From JAUIET01 sp045105115 (GTDB taxonomy: Bacteria > Pseudomonadota > Gammaproteobacteria > Pseudomonadales > JAUIET01), in NCBI GenBank assembly GCA_045105115.1, contig JBGCDE010000085.1, positions 1 through 27,177 on the forward strand: a stretch of 27,177 bases of DNA, in the 5' to 3' direction. How positions within the stretch are numbered: the stretch's first letter is position 1; the number at the start of each line of letters is the position of its first letter. This document shows, one piece after another, positions 1 to 7,736 of the stretch. Below the pieces are notes generated by a model. The model did no database searches. It saw only the letters and a list, made by a program, of their open reading frames with translations, and was not told the DNA's origin. Both the position numbers and the translations under genes were made by a program.

Positions 1-2
1 TG

Positions 3-167
3 GGCAACATCGGTGTGACTGTTGTGCCAAACCAAGTCGCTGTATCTGACGGGTTTAACGCTTTTGACGAGGATGGCGCGCTGGTCGCTGACATGCCAGC
101 GGGCATGCTGAAGGCGACGATAACGCAACTGGTTGAAACAACAGGCGCGCTGAAACGCGGCGCCTGA
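3..167 (+). CDS. NAD(P)H-dependent FMN reductase-like protein, C-terminal fragment
   Basis: Only the last 54 residues are inside the window; the gene starts upstream. The fragment starts NIGVTVVPNQVAVSDGF, continues with an AFDEDGAL segment and ends LVETTGALKRGA. This resembles the C-terminal end of flavodoxin-fold NADPH-dependent FMN reductases, where an AFDEDG-type segment precedes the last helix. The family reduces flavins, quinones or azo compounds in the cytoplasm using NAD(P)H. The stop lies just before an ECF41-type sigma factor gene. ECF41 sigma factors are commonly encoded next to carboxymuconolactone decarboxylases, oxidoreductases or epimerases, so the pairing makes sense. The call rests on a short C-terminal match without the flavin-binding region, so the exact subfamily is uncertain. 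Confidence 0.6.
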   Translation, partial: GNIGVTVVPNQVAVSDGFNAFDEDGALVADMPAGMLKATITQLVETTGALKRGA

Positions 168-196
168 CACGCAGCGCGTCCGAGGCTGAAGACCTT

Positions 197-976
197 GTGC
201 AGGAATGCTGGCTGCGCTGGCAAAGTAGCGATCTCTCTGCAATTAATAACGCAGAAGCGTGGCTGGTCACCACTGTCAGCCGGATGAGCATTGATGTATT
301 GCGCTCTGCCCGCAAAAAGAGAGAAACCTATATTGGCCCCTGGCTTCCGGAGCCATTATTGTCCCAAAGCGAAACACCTGCTGAGCTGGTCAGTCTCGCT
401 GATACTTTGTCGTTTGCCTTGCTGGCGATACTCGAGCAACTTAGCCCAAAAGAGCGTGCTGCGTTTGTTCTTAAAGAAGCATTCGAATTTAATCACCTTG
501 AAATAGGCGAAGTGCTCGGCATTGAGACAGGCGCAAGCCGCAAGCTTTTGTCTCGCGCTAAACAAAAACTTGATGTGAGCAAGGCAAGCGCAGAAAGTGA
601 TGTTGCCGAACATGAAGAACTCTTTATTGCGTTCGCAGCAGCAAGTGCCAGCGGTGACCTTAAACAACTGTTAAACCTGTTTTCAGACGACATCCGTCTT
701 GTATCCGATGGCGGCGGCAAAGTGCTCGCCGCATTACGACCCTTGCACGGCAAAGAAAGAATTGAGCGCTTTATTTTGCGCTTGCTGGCAAACACCGGAG
801 ACCACCATCAATTCTCCTTGTGTACGGTGAACGCACGCTCTGGCCTTTGGATCACTGAAAATGAAGAACCCTATGCCTGTGTGAGCGTGGGCTGTCATCT
901 TGGCAAGATCAATCACATTTATGTGGTTCGTAACCCCGACAAGCTAAAGAGTGCTAAACCTCAGAATATCGTGTAA
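197..976 (+). CDS. ECF41-type (SigJ-like) sigma factor with SnoaL-like C-terminal domain, N-terminus apparently truncated
   Basis: This RNA polymerase sigma factor has a sigma2 segment (AEDLVQECWLRW into the VSRMSIDVLRSARKKR helix), a sigma4 helix-turn-helix (about residues 75-127) and a SnoaL-like C-terminal extension. The three ECF41 signatures are present: WLPEPL (49-54), DGGGKV (171-176) and NPDKL (246-250). In ECF41 proteins the extension tunes sigma activity in place of a classical anti-sigma factor. The GTG at 197 falls inside the sigma2 region. The frame stays open upstream only to a stop at 134-136 and codes there for sequence without the usual YRMLGS helix, so roughly 20-25 N-terminal residues are missing. 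Possible non-standard starts (CTG at 164, GTG at 197) have no clear ribosome binding site. The gene may be a decaying copy or may make a shortened factor. Everything downstream of the start is intact. Confidence 0.82.
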   Translation: MQECWLRWQSSDLSAINNAEAWLVTTVSRMSIDVLRSARKKRETYIGPWLPEPLLSQSETPAELVSLADTLSFALLAILEQLSPKERAAFVLKEAFEFNHLEIGEVLGIETGASRKLLSRAKQKLDVSKASAESDVAEHEELFIAFAAASASGDLKQLLNLFSDDIRLVSDGGGKVLAALRPLHGKERIERFILRLLANTGDHHQFSLCTVNARSGLWITENEEPYACVSVGCHLGKINHIYVVRNPDKLKSAKPQNIV

Positions 977-1116
977 GCAATACGTGCTGGCAGCACACAC
1001 GGTGCACTAACGCACTTTCATTGAGCGTATTCGCACCAACTGCAGACGCACCACCATGACCTGCTTGGCGCTATAGGCTATATTGGGTGCCCTGCAAAAA
1101 ATAGAACAGAACGAAC

Positions 1117-3363
1117 ATGAACGATTGGCACAGCAGCGCCTGCATTCTTTGTGAATGCAATTGTGGTATCAAGGTAGAACTGGGTGGTGAAGACAACAGG
1201 CACATCACTCGCATTCGTGGTGACGAAGACCACCCTGCTTCACAAGGCTACTTATGCCAGAAAGCATCTGGTCTTGACCATTACCAAAACGGAAAAGATC
1301 GCCTAAGTTCACCTCTGCGCAGAACAATCGATGGCAGTTTTGAAGAAATTGATTGGGATACAGCAATAGCTGAGATCGCAGAGCGCTTGCTGGCGATAAA
1401 AGCCGAACACGGCGGGCAGAGCATTTTCTACTACGGCGGCGGTGGTCAGGGTAATCATTTACCCGGCGGGTATTCAGCGGCTACACGAAAAGTACTGGGC
1501 TCCAAGTATCGTTCTAACGCTTTGGCGCAGGAGAAAACAGGCGAATTCTGGGTAAACTCACACATGTTTGGCCAGCAAGTGCGCGGTGACTTTGAACATT
1601 GTGAGCTAGCGATTTTTCTTGGTAAGAACCCGTGGCATTCACACGGCATTCCGCGCGCACGTGCCTGGCTAAAAGAGTTCAGTAAAGACCCAGCACGCAC
1701 AATGATTGTGATTGACCCGGTAGTGTCTGAAACCGCCAAGCTTGCTGACTTTCATTTGCGAATAAAGCCCGGCACCGACGCCTGGTTACTAAGCGCAATG
1801 GTCGCCGTGCTCTGTCAGGATGAGCGCTATAACCAGCAATGGCTAAATGAACACGCGCTTGGTCTGGAAGACATTGTTGAGGCATTCGCTAGCGTACCAA
1901 TTTCAGAGTATTGCAATCACTGCGGCATTGAAGAACAAGAAGTACGCAAGGTTGTGGATGTGATTGTTGATGCGAAAAGCATCGCAATGTACGAAGACCT
2001 TGGCGTACAGATGAATCGTCATTCCACGCTGGTGAGTTATCTTGAGAAATTGCTGTGGGTATTGCGCGGCCATTTTGGCAAGGAAGGTGGTCAGTATGTG
2101 CCGGTGGCGTTGCAAAACATTGCAGGCAGTGGCCGTAGCTCCAGAAACAGCCCGGTTGCAGGCGCGCCAATCATTAGCGGCTTGGTGCCGTGTAATGTCA
2201 TTACAGAAGAAATACTCACCGACCATCCTGATCGCTATCGGGCTATGATTGTTGAAACGGCCAACCCTGTGCATTCGCTGGCGAACTCAGATCAAATGCG
2301 CAAAGCTCTGCGCAGTCTGGACTTAGTGGTATCCATTGATATAGCGATGACTGAAACCTGCAAAGAAGCCGACTATATTTTGCCGGCCTCTACCCAGTAT
2401 GAAAAATGGGAGGCAACGTTTTTTAATTTTGAATACCCCGACAATTATTTTCATTTACGCAAACCCTTGTTCACACCACTGGAAAACACCTTATCCGAAG
2501 CCGAGATTCACGCGCGCCTGATTGAAGCAATGGGCGCATTGCCTACAGATCTTTGTGATGAGCTATCAGATATATTGGCCACTTCAGGACGTGATGCATA
2601 CCGAGACCGCTTTATGCAGGTATTGGGCGAGCACCCTGATGCCAGCGCCGTGGCATCCATAATTTTGTATCGCACGCTGGGACCAAGCCTGGCTAATGGC
2701 GCCAAAGAAGCTGCTGTGCTGTGGCCACTATGCCTTGGCTTTGCTATGAGCGAGTCGGCGTCGTTAGAGAAAGCGGGTTACAGCGGAGACCCGATGACTC
2801 AAGCCGATAAGTTATTTGACGCCATTGTAGAAGGGCATTCAGGTGTTGTTATCTCAAAAGACACTATTGATAACAGCTGGAGTCGTATTGAAAACAATGG
2901 CTTTAACGGCAAAATTAACCTGGTTAATACTGATTTACTCGGTGAGCTCAGCAGCTTGAAAGAAGGCCCTGCCAAAATGACCAGCGACGAATTCCCCTAC
3001 GTATTAATGGCAGGTGAGCGACGCGATTATTCGGCCAATACTATATTTCGTGACGGCGGTTGGCGACGCAAAGATCGCGGCGGTGCTTTGTGCATGAGTT
3101 CTGCCGATGCACAACATCTGGGTTTAGGCGACGGTGATCAGGCGCGCATCAGCACACAGGTTGGAACCGCTGTCACCACCATCGAAATCAATGATCGTAT
3201 GCAGCCCGGGCATATGTCTTTGCCTAATGGCTTCGGGCTGGACAATGTTGATGGCCAACGTGAGGGGGTTGCTGCAAACGAACTAACCAGCACCGAGAAC
3301 CGCGACAAATTTGCCGGTACACCATGGCATAAGTCTGTGGCTGCTCGAGTATCAGCACTTTAG
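1117..3363 (+). CDS. Molybdopterin-dependent oxidoreductase (DMSO reductase superfamily), cytoplasmic
   Basis: A 748-residue molybdenum enzyme. The N-terminal [4Fe-4S] motif is C9-x2-C12-x3-C16-x30-C47, within ACILCECNCG and GYLCQK. The catalytic domain follows with GKNPWHSHGIPRA and the DPVVSETAKLAD cofactor-binding segment. The C-terminal molybdopterin-dinucleotide domain begins near FPYVLMAGERRDYSANT (about residue 628). There is no Tat or Sec signal, so it is probably cytoplasmic, in the broad formate dehydrogenase/assimilatory nitrate reductase-like branch. Around AQEKTGEFW, where a Cys or SeCys often ligates Mo in formate dehydrogenases, no cysteine is present, so formate should not be assumed as the substrate. 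No partner subunit or Mo-cofactor gene is nearby; it appears to stand alone. It converges on the esterase gene with 18 bp between stops. The substrate is unknown. Confidence 0.85.
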   Translation: MNDWHSSACILCECNCGIKVELGGEDNRHITRIRGDEDHPASQGYLCQKASGLDHYQNGKDRLSSPLRRTIDGSFEEIDWDTAIAEIAERLLAIKAEHGGQSIFYYGGGGQGNHLPGGYSAATRKVLGSKYRSNALAQEKTGEFWVNSHMFGQQVRGDFEHCELAIFLGKNPWHSHGIPRARAWLKEFSKDPARTMIVIDPVVSETAKLADFHLRIKPGTDAWLLSAMVAVLCQDERYNQQWLNEHALGLEDIVEAFASVPISEYCNHCGIEEQEVRKVVDVIVDAKSIAMYEDLGVQMNRHSTLVSYLEKLLWVLRGHFGKEGGQYVPVALQNIAGSGRSSRNSPVAGAPIISGLVPCNVITEEILTDHPDRYRAMIVETANPVHSLANSDQMRKALRSLDLVVSIDIAMTETCKEADYILPASTQYEKWEATFFNFEYPDNYFHLRKPLFTPLENTLSEAEIHARLIEAMGALPTDLCDELSDILATSGRDAYRDRFMQVLGEHPDASAVASIILYRTLGPSLANGAKEAAVLWPLCLGFAMSESASLEKAGYSGDPMTQADKLFDAIVEGHSGVVISKDTIDNSWSRIENNGFNGKINLVNTDLLGELSSLKEGPAKMTSDEFPYVLMAGERRDYSANTIFRDGGWRRKDRGGALCMSSADAQHLGLGDGDQARISTQVGTAVTTIEINDRMQPGHMSLPNGFGLDNVDGQREGVAANELTSTENRDKFAGTPWHKSVAARVSAL

Positions 3364-3381
3364 CGTCACGCTGCGAGCTGC

Positions 3382-4410
3382 CTAGTTGGCGTTGAGATGC
3401 CGAAGCAGGAAGGCCGTCAAACCTTCATCGCTACTACCGATTGAAGGAATGGTGGGAAGGTCGGCAACCACACTCACACCGGCAGCGTTCGCTTGCGACA
3501 CTAAAGCCTGCGCGTGCGATGGATGATGGAATAGCGCCCCTATATCATCCAGCTCCGGGTTTTGCGGAAAGAAAATATTTCGTACAAAAAATTCAGGGTC
3601 ATCAGCGCTCAGCATGGCCAGCATGTCTACCTCACGGCGATACTGCTCGCCCGCTTCCGTAAACATCTGGTCGGCGTCGCTAATTGCATAAAACTGCAGG
3701 ATACGGCTCAGTAAGTTCTCGTCTTGAGTCATTGCCGCCAGAGTGATGCCGAAGCTTGGAAATACATCAGTCTCCCAACGAGACAGATCATAGCTGGCTT
3801 GAGTCTCTAAAGTCGCAACCGCATTGACTCTGGTTGACTGGCGCAATATCGGGTCGTTGTTTGACGCGTCACTGCGGTCGTCGGCCATCGCAATCCACAA
3901 CGACATACCAGCGCCGGCTGAAGTGCCCATCAAGGCAATATTGTTAGGGTCTATATTCAAATTTTCAGCTTGATAGCGAATATACTGCAGCGCGCGCTGA
4001 CCATCCCGCAAAGGACCAATCACCCCTTCTTCTTCATTACCACCAAGCAAACGATAATTGGCGCTGGCAAACGCTATGCCATTTTCAAGCATGGTTGCGA
4101 TAAGCGACGAAGACAACAGATAGATTTCTTCTTTGTTTCCTTGGGTGAAACCACCTGCATGAAAATAGATTATCAAAGGTGTTGCTGTGTCACTATCTGG
4201 CAGGAATATGTCAAATACACGCTCATCACCCTGATCATAGGGCACGTTAACCGCGAACCGGGCAAGATCTGCTGGTAAATTAAGAGGTGGATCTATTAGA
4301 GTTAGCTCAAGCGCTGGTACTGACTCGCTCGCATCAATGGAAACTGGCTCTCCACTACTTGAACACGCAACCGTTAGTATCAGAACGAATAATACAAAGA
4401 TTGATCTCAT
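3382..4410 (-). CDS. Lipoprotein alpha/beta hydrolase (esterase/carboxylesterase-like)
   Basis: An esterase-type alpha/beta hydrolase with a lipoprotein signal. The frame is open from a GTG at 4473, but the ATG at 4410 gives a textbook lipoprotein leader (MRSIFVLFVLILTVAC, lipidated Cys at 16), so that start is preferred; a GTG sits directly before it. The mature part has a thioesterase/carboxylesterase-like core: an oxyanion loop written HAGGF where HGGGF is common, SANYRL, and the nucleophile elbow GTSAGAG. HPSHAQ near the C-terminus could hold the catalytic histidine, though that assignment is uncertain. The protein is expected in the periplasm, anchored to a membrane. It is transcribed divergently from the TonB-like gene at 4506, with a 95-bp shared upstream region. 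The substrate cannot be told from sequence. Confidence 0.8.
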   Translation of the reverse strand: MRSIFVLFVLILTVACSSSGEPVSIDASESVPALELTLIDPPLNLPADLARFAVNVPYDQGDERVFDIFLPDSDTATPLIIYFHAGGFTQGNKEEIYLLSSSLIATMLENGIAFASANYRLLGGNEEEGVIGPLRDGQRALQYIRYQAENLNIDPNNIALMGTSAGAGMSLWIAMADDRSDASNNDPILRQSTRVNAVATLETQASYDLSRWETDVFPSFGITLAAMTQDENLLSRILQFYAISDADQMFTEAGEQYRREVDMLAMLSADDPEFFVRNIFFPQNPELDDIGALFHHPSHAQALVSQANAAGVSVVADLPTIPSIGSSDEGLTAFLLRHLNAN

Positions 4411-4505
4411 CACTTGCGGTAAATCTCTCTTAAATAAAAAACGCATTCTGTATGCAACTGTTAGCTTGTTCACGAGTCTTAAGTACTGCGGCCTAACGTA
4501 GAATA

Positions 4506-5234
4506 ATGATCACAATAACCGAATTTGACATCGAACCCGATACGCATCTGGTACGTAGACTACTTTTTCTACTCATAATTAGTGCGATTGTGCATGGCGT
4601 TAGCCTGAGCGTATTACGCGGTTCACATGAGAGCGCCGTGTTGCCCCCTGCCTTGCCCATAGCGCTTTCGATGGTGAAATCACAAGCAGAACAATACCCG
4701 ATTGAAACTGAAGCACAACTGAATGAACCTATAAAGAAGATGACCCAAGCCACCCCTACAACCCACCGCAAAAACACAGTGACATCAGCGCCCGCCCCGG
4801 AAAAGGTACTGCTAATCAAGCAAATGGATTACGCCGCACCACTGGATTTTTGGCAATCGGCTACTTGTAACTCACGGCAAAAGCGCACAGCCGGCCATGT
4901 GTGCTCGCATGAAAATGAGATCACTGAGCACCGCTACAAAGGTGCTCATGAACAATACCTTGCAAAACTTGTTCGTGATGAGCGCTTGTTACCAGCAGAA
5001 CGCGCAACAGATCTTCGGACGATCGATGGCTTGCTGGCACAGCAAGCAGCGGTAGATGACGCGCTAAGTAATTTCGACAAACCCCCTGCGCATTTACTCA
5101 TTGAACAGCGTCGTATAAGCAGCGAAATTGCGCGAATAGACAACAAGTATTCATCCATTAATTTGCTGAAGTTACTGGGCAGCGCCTATAAGACGACAAC
5201 GAAAATCGTAAAGTCAGGCAGCAATAGCAAATAA
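4506..5234 (+). CDS. Membrane-anchored protein with TonB-like N-terminal SxxxH anchor, unknown C-terminal region
   Basis: A 242-residue protein of unrecognised family. Residues about 18-38 form one transmembrane helix (RLLFLLIISAIVHGVSLSVL) containing S-x3-H followed by G. This matches the TonB anchor, in which the Ser and His are needed to couple to ExbB/ExbD. A short Pro/Thr/Lys-rich stretch follows (about residues 65-98, with ATPTTH and APAPEK), as expected for a periplasmic linker. The C-terminal half does not look like the TonB beta domain. It has two cysteines about 14 residues apart (SATCNS and HVCSHEN, a possible disulfide), then charged alpha-helical sequence to the end. The gene lies 82 bp before the response regulator and is co-directional with the rstAB-like pair and a TonB-dependent receptor. 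It may be an energy-transducing or regulatory partner of that receptor; this is inference. Confidence 0.7.
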   Translation: MITITEFDIEPDTHLVRRLLFLLIISAIVHGVSLSVLRGSHESAVLPPALPIALSMVKSQAEQYPIETEAQLNEPIKKMTQATPTTHRKNTVTSAPAPEKVLLIKQMDYAAPLDFWQSATCNSRQKRTAGHVCSHENEITEHRYKGAHEQYLAKLVRDERLLPAERATDLRTIDGLLAQQAAVDDALSNFDKPPAHLLIEQRRISSEIARIDNKYSSINLLKLLGSAYKTTTKIVKSGSNSK

Positions 5235-5240
5235 GAGCGC

Positions 5241-5254
5241 TACATTTCGTTACA
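5241..5254 (+). promoter_or_regulatory. RstA box upstream of the response regulator gene
   Basis: The 14-mer TACATTTCGTTACA matches the published E. coli RstA-box consensus TACATNTNGTTACA at every fixed position. It can also be read as TACAT direct repeats 10 bp apart (5241-5245 and 5251-5255). It lies 76 bp before the first possible start of the rstA-like gene, which suggests autoregulation of the regulator-kinase pair. No convincing -35/-10 pair was located between the box and the gene. Confidence 0.75.
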
Positions 5255-5316
5255 TTCCTAAACACGCAACTACAGACAAACATGGGGGTTGTGGCACACT
5301 TAAACACTATTGCACT

Positions 5317-6036
5317 ATGCAGCTGATTAATATGGATACCTTACCCTACGTACTTCTGGTTGAAGACGACGAACGGCTTGCGAACTTGATTCAGGAATAT
5401 TTGACCAAGCACGGATTTCTGGTGCGCGTGCAGGGTCGTGGCGATTTGGCCGTTGCAGATATTCTTGAGAGCAAACCCGATTTGCTCGTTCTGGATATTA
5501 TGCTGCCGGGTATAGATGGGCTGGAGGTGTGCCGGCGGGTGAGGCAGCAATTTACCGCACCTATTCTAATGCTCACGGCTCGCGACGAAGACATAGACCA
5601 GATAGTGGGTTTGGAGTTGGGTGCGGATGACTACATCAACAAGCCAGTTCAGCCGCGACTCTTACTGGCTCGAATTAAAGCTCATTTACGCAGGGCCAGC
5701 ACAGCACACCCAACCTTCGATCAGGAAAGCTTGAGCTTTGGTACTTTGCATCTGGATTTGGTGTCACGCGAAACACAGCTTAACAATCAAAACATTGAGT
5801 TATCGACCAACGAATTTGATGTCCTTGCTTTGCTAGCAAGCAATGCTGGCAAGGTACTCGATCGAGATACGATATTGCAAGCGATAAGAGGCATTGAGTA
5901 CGACGGCATCGATCGATCTGTTGACATCGCCGTATCACGGTTGCGACGTAAATTAGGCGACGAAGCGCAACCAGCGAAGCGAATTAAAACAGTACGGAAC
6001 AAAGGCTATTTATTTGTAGCCGACAGCTGGGACTGA
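5317..6036 (+). CDS. rstA: OmpR/PhoB-family response regulator, RstA-like
   Basis: A two-component DNA-binding response regulator of 239 residues. The receiver domain (about residues 10-125) has the acidic pocket E16/D17/D18, phospho-acceptor D60 in VLDIMLPG, T87 in MLTARD and K109 in NKPVQP. The C-terminal winged-helix domain (about 138-237) has the OmpR-type TNEFDVLALL and VDIAVSRLRRKLGD segments and ends with the wing motif IKTVRNKGYLF. A second in-frame ATG at 5332 (before DTLPYVLLVEDD) could be the true start; neither ATG has a strong ribosome binding site. The gene is followed after 7 bp by its kinase. The RstA assignment is supported independently by the perfect RstA box just upstream. 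In enterobacteria RstA controls acid-response, biofilm and iron(II)-uptake genes. Confidence 0.88.
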   Translation: MQLINMDTLPYVLLVEDDERLANLIQEYLTKHGFLVRVQGRGDLAVADILESKPDLLVLDIMLPGIDGLEVCRRVRQQFTAPILMLTARDEDIDQIVGLELGADDYINKPVQPRLLLARIKAHLRRASTAHPTFDQESLSFGTLHLDLVSRETQLNNQNIELSTNEFDVLALLASNAGKVLDRDTILQAIRGIEYDGIDRSVDIAVSRLRRKLGDEAQPAKRIKTVRNKGYLFVADSWD

Positions 6037-6043
6037 CATCACT

Positions 6044-7639
6044 GTGTGGCGCATTTTCGTTTCATTGTATTTGCTGATTGCGTTCACGCTGGCTGGGTTC
6101 GTGTTTGGCCTGCCCATGCTGGTGGAAGGTTTCGTGCAGAAAAAGCTGTATGAACATGCGCACGGCATTGCCGCCCTACCGCAGTATATTCTAGAGCAGG
6201 AACTGAAAGAGCTTCCATCAAGCCAGTGGCGTGCTGTGCTTGAAGCCAGAAGCGCGCAATTCGGGTACCCACTGCAGATCCATGTGCAAGAAGATTTCAT
6301 TGATGACGAACGCATCAGCGCCAGGCTAGCCCAAAATCTGGTAGCAGTTGGTGAAGACGAGCGAGAAGGCGTGGACTATATGCTACTACCGTTTGCACCC
6401 AGCAATCTGGTGGTGCGCATGGATATAGAACAAAGCAATACCGAGCATGCCGAAAGAACGATTCTGGGTTTCATCACCACAATAGAGCAGCAATTGGCTG
6501 GCAATCCGCCCAACACGTGGCCGCATTTTATCGAGCAATACGCAGCCCACGCGAACTTCCCCGTTCTTATCACCTCTTTGCAAGAAGCCGCTGTTGAACA
6601 GGGTGACCTTGAAAAATTGCAGCGTGGGGATTTGGTTTGGTATGACATTGAAGGGGATACTGAGCGTTATTTTCGTAAGCTCGCAAACAGCGATCTTGCT
6701 GTTCAGATTGGCCCCATTACCGAGGGTATTTCATCTACGATAATAACCAGCCTGGCCCTATTGCTTCTGGCGTCATTGTTCGCGATCGTATTGTTCTTCT
6801 GGATCAAACCTCTATGGCAAGATTTGCTGGCCTTGCGTACCGCAGCCGCCGCACTGGGCAGCGGCGAACTGAATCAGCGTGTTGAAGTTTCCAAACGTTC
6901 CAGAGTAGCAGGCCTTGCCGAGACTTTTAATTCAATGGCCGATAGAATCGGCCAATTGCTAAGCTCACACAAAGAGCTTACTGACGCCGTATCCCACGAA
7001 CTTAGAACCCCAATCAGCAGAATGCAGTTCGCGCTGGATATGCTTGAAGACGCGGACTCTGAGAAAGACCAAAAGCGCTACACAACCGGTATGCAGGCCG
7101 ATATAAAAGAACTCGAGGACATGGTCAATGAGCTGCTGACGTATTCGCGCATGGACAGACCAGCGCCTGAACTTTACAAAACACGCATTGATATCAATAG
7201 CTGGTTCACTGAAATAATAGAACAGGAGATGTCTGACTTCAGCGATCTTGATTATGAGATTGTCAAACATAAACAGTTAGACGAAGACCTACTGCAGGCG
7301 TTCGTAGAACCGCGCTTATTGCAACGCGCGGTTAGAAATTTACTTCGCAATGCAGCGCGGCACACACAATCAAAAATAGTGTGCACACTGCACACAGATG
7401 CCAATAACTTCACCCTCAGCGTCGCAGACGACGGTCCTGGCATTCCCATTGAATTGCGTGAACGACTGTTTGAGCCTTTTGTGCGCACCGACAACAGCAG
7501 GCACCGAGACGAAGGCGGCTACGGCTTAGGGCTTGCGATTGTTAAACGAATTTGTGAATGGCTTGACGGTAGCGTCTCCATTCAGACCTCACCGTTGGGA
7601 GGTGCTGAGTTTTTACTGTGTATGCCCAGAGATTTGTGA
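6044..7639 (+). CDS. rstB: Sensor histidine kinase, RstB-like, with enlarged periplasmic sensor
   Basis: An inner-membrane kinase of 531 residues that presumably phosphorylates the upstream regulator. TM1 spans about residues 5-25, a long periplasmic region about 28-228 and TM2 about 231-253. A HAMP linker follows, then the H-box AVSHELRTPISR with phospho-accepting H318, the N-box NLLRNAARHT, and the ATP-lid motifs DDGPGIP and GGYGLGLAIVKRI. It is about 100 residues longer than E. coli RstB (433 residues). The excess lies in the periplasmic part, which appears to hold two similar segments (47-128 and 143-223). The start is GTG at 6044 (VWRIF), 7 bp after the rstA stop, so the two are almost certainly co-transcribed. 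The input signal is unknown. Confidence 0.88.
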   Translation: MWRIFVSLYLLIAFTLAGFVFGLPMLVEGFVQKKLYEHAHGIAALPQYILEQELKELPSSQWRAVLEARSAQFGYPLQIHVQEDFIDDERISARLAQNLVAVGEDEREGVDYMLLPFAPSNLVVRMDIEQSNTEHAERTILGFITTIEQQLAGNPPNTWPHFIEQYAAHANFPVLITSLQEAAVEQGDLEKLQRGDLVWYDIEGDTERYFRKLANSDLAVQIGPITEGISSTIITSLALLLLASLFAIVLFFWIKPLWQDLLALRTAAAALGSGELNQRVEVSKRSRVAGLAETFNSMADRIGQLLSSHKELTDAVSHELRTPISRMQFALDMLEDADSEKDQKRYTTGMQADIKELEDMVNELLTYSRMDRPAPELYKTRIDINSWFTEIIEQEMSDFSDLDYEIVKHKQLDEDLLQAFVEPRLLQRAVRNLLRNAARHTQSKIVCTLHTDANNFTLSVADDGPGIPIELRERLFEPFVRTDNSRHRDEGGYGLGLAIVKRICEWLDGSVSIQTSPLGGAEFLLCMPRDL

Positions 7640-7657
7640 GTTCCATTTCGCCTTTGA

Positions 7658-7671
7658 TACACACTGTTACA
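7658..7671 (+). promoter_or_regulatory. Degenerate RstA box upstream of the TonB-dependent receptor gene
   Basis: TACACACTGTTACA keeps TACA and the whole GTTACA half of the RstA-box consensus TACATNTNGTTACA, with mismatches only at positions 5 and 7. It lies in the 97-bp gap between the kinase stop and the receptor start, 65 bp before the receptor ATG. If functional, it would place the receptor-lipoprotein pair under the adjacent two-component system. Confidence 0.5.
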
Positions 7672-7736
7672 TAAGAAAACAAACCAAGACAATCTGACAA
7701 CAGACCGAAGACCGGCCCATCAATACACTGCATCCT

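Noticed and set aside
984..996. Palindrome GTGCTGGCAGCAC after the sigma factor gene as a terminator
   Set aside because: The loop is a single base and no T-run follows; the sequence alone does not support termination or a known operator.
1117..3363. Calling the molybdoenzyme a formate dehydrogenase or nitrate reductase, possibly with selenocysteine
   Set aside because: There is no in-frame TGA, no Cys at the expected ligand region, and no partner subunits.
4506..5234. Calling this gene tonB
   Set aside because: Only the N-terminal anchor resembles TonB; the C-terminal receptor-binding domain is not recognisable.
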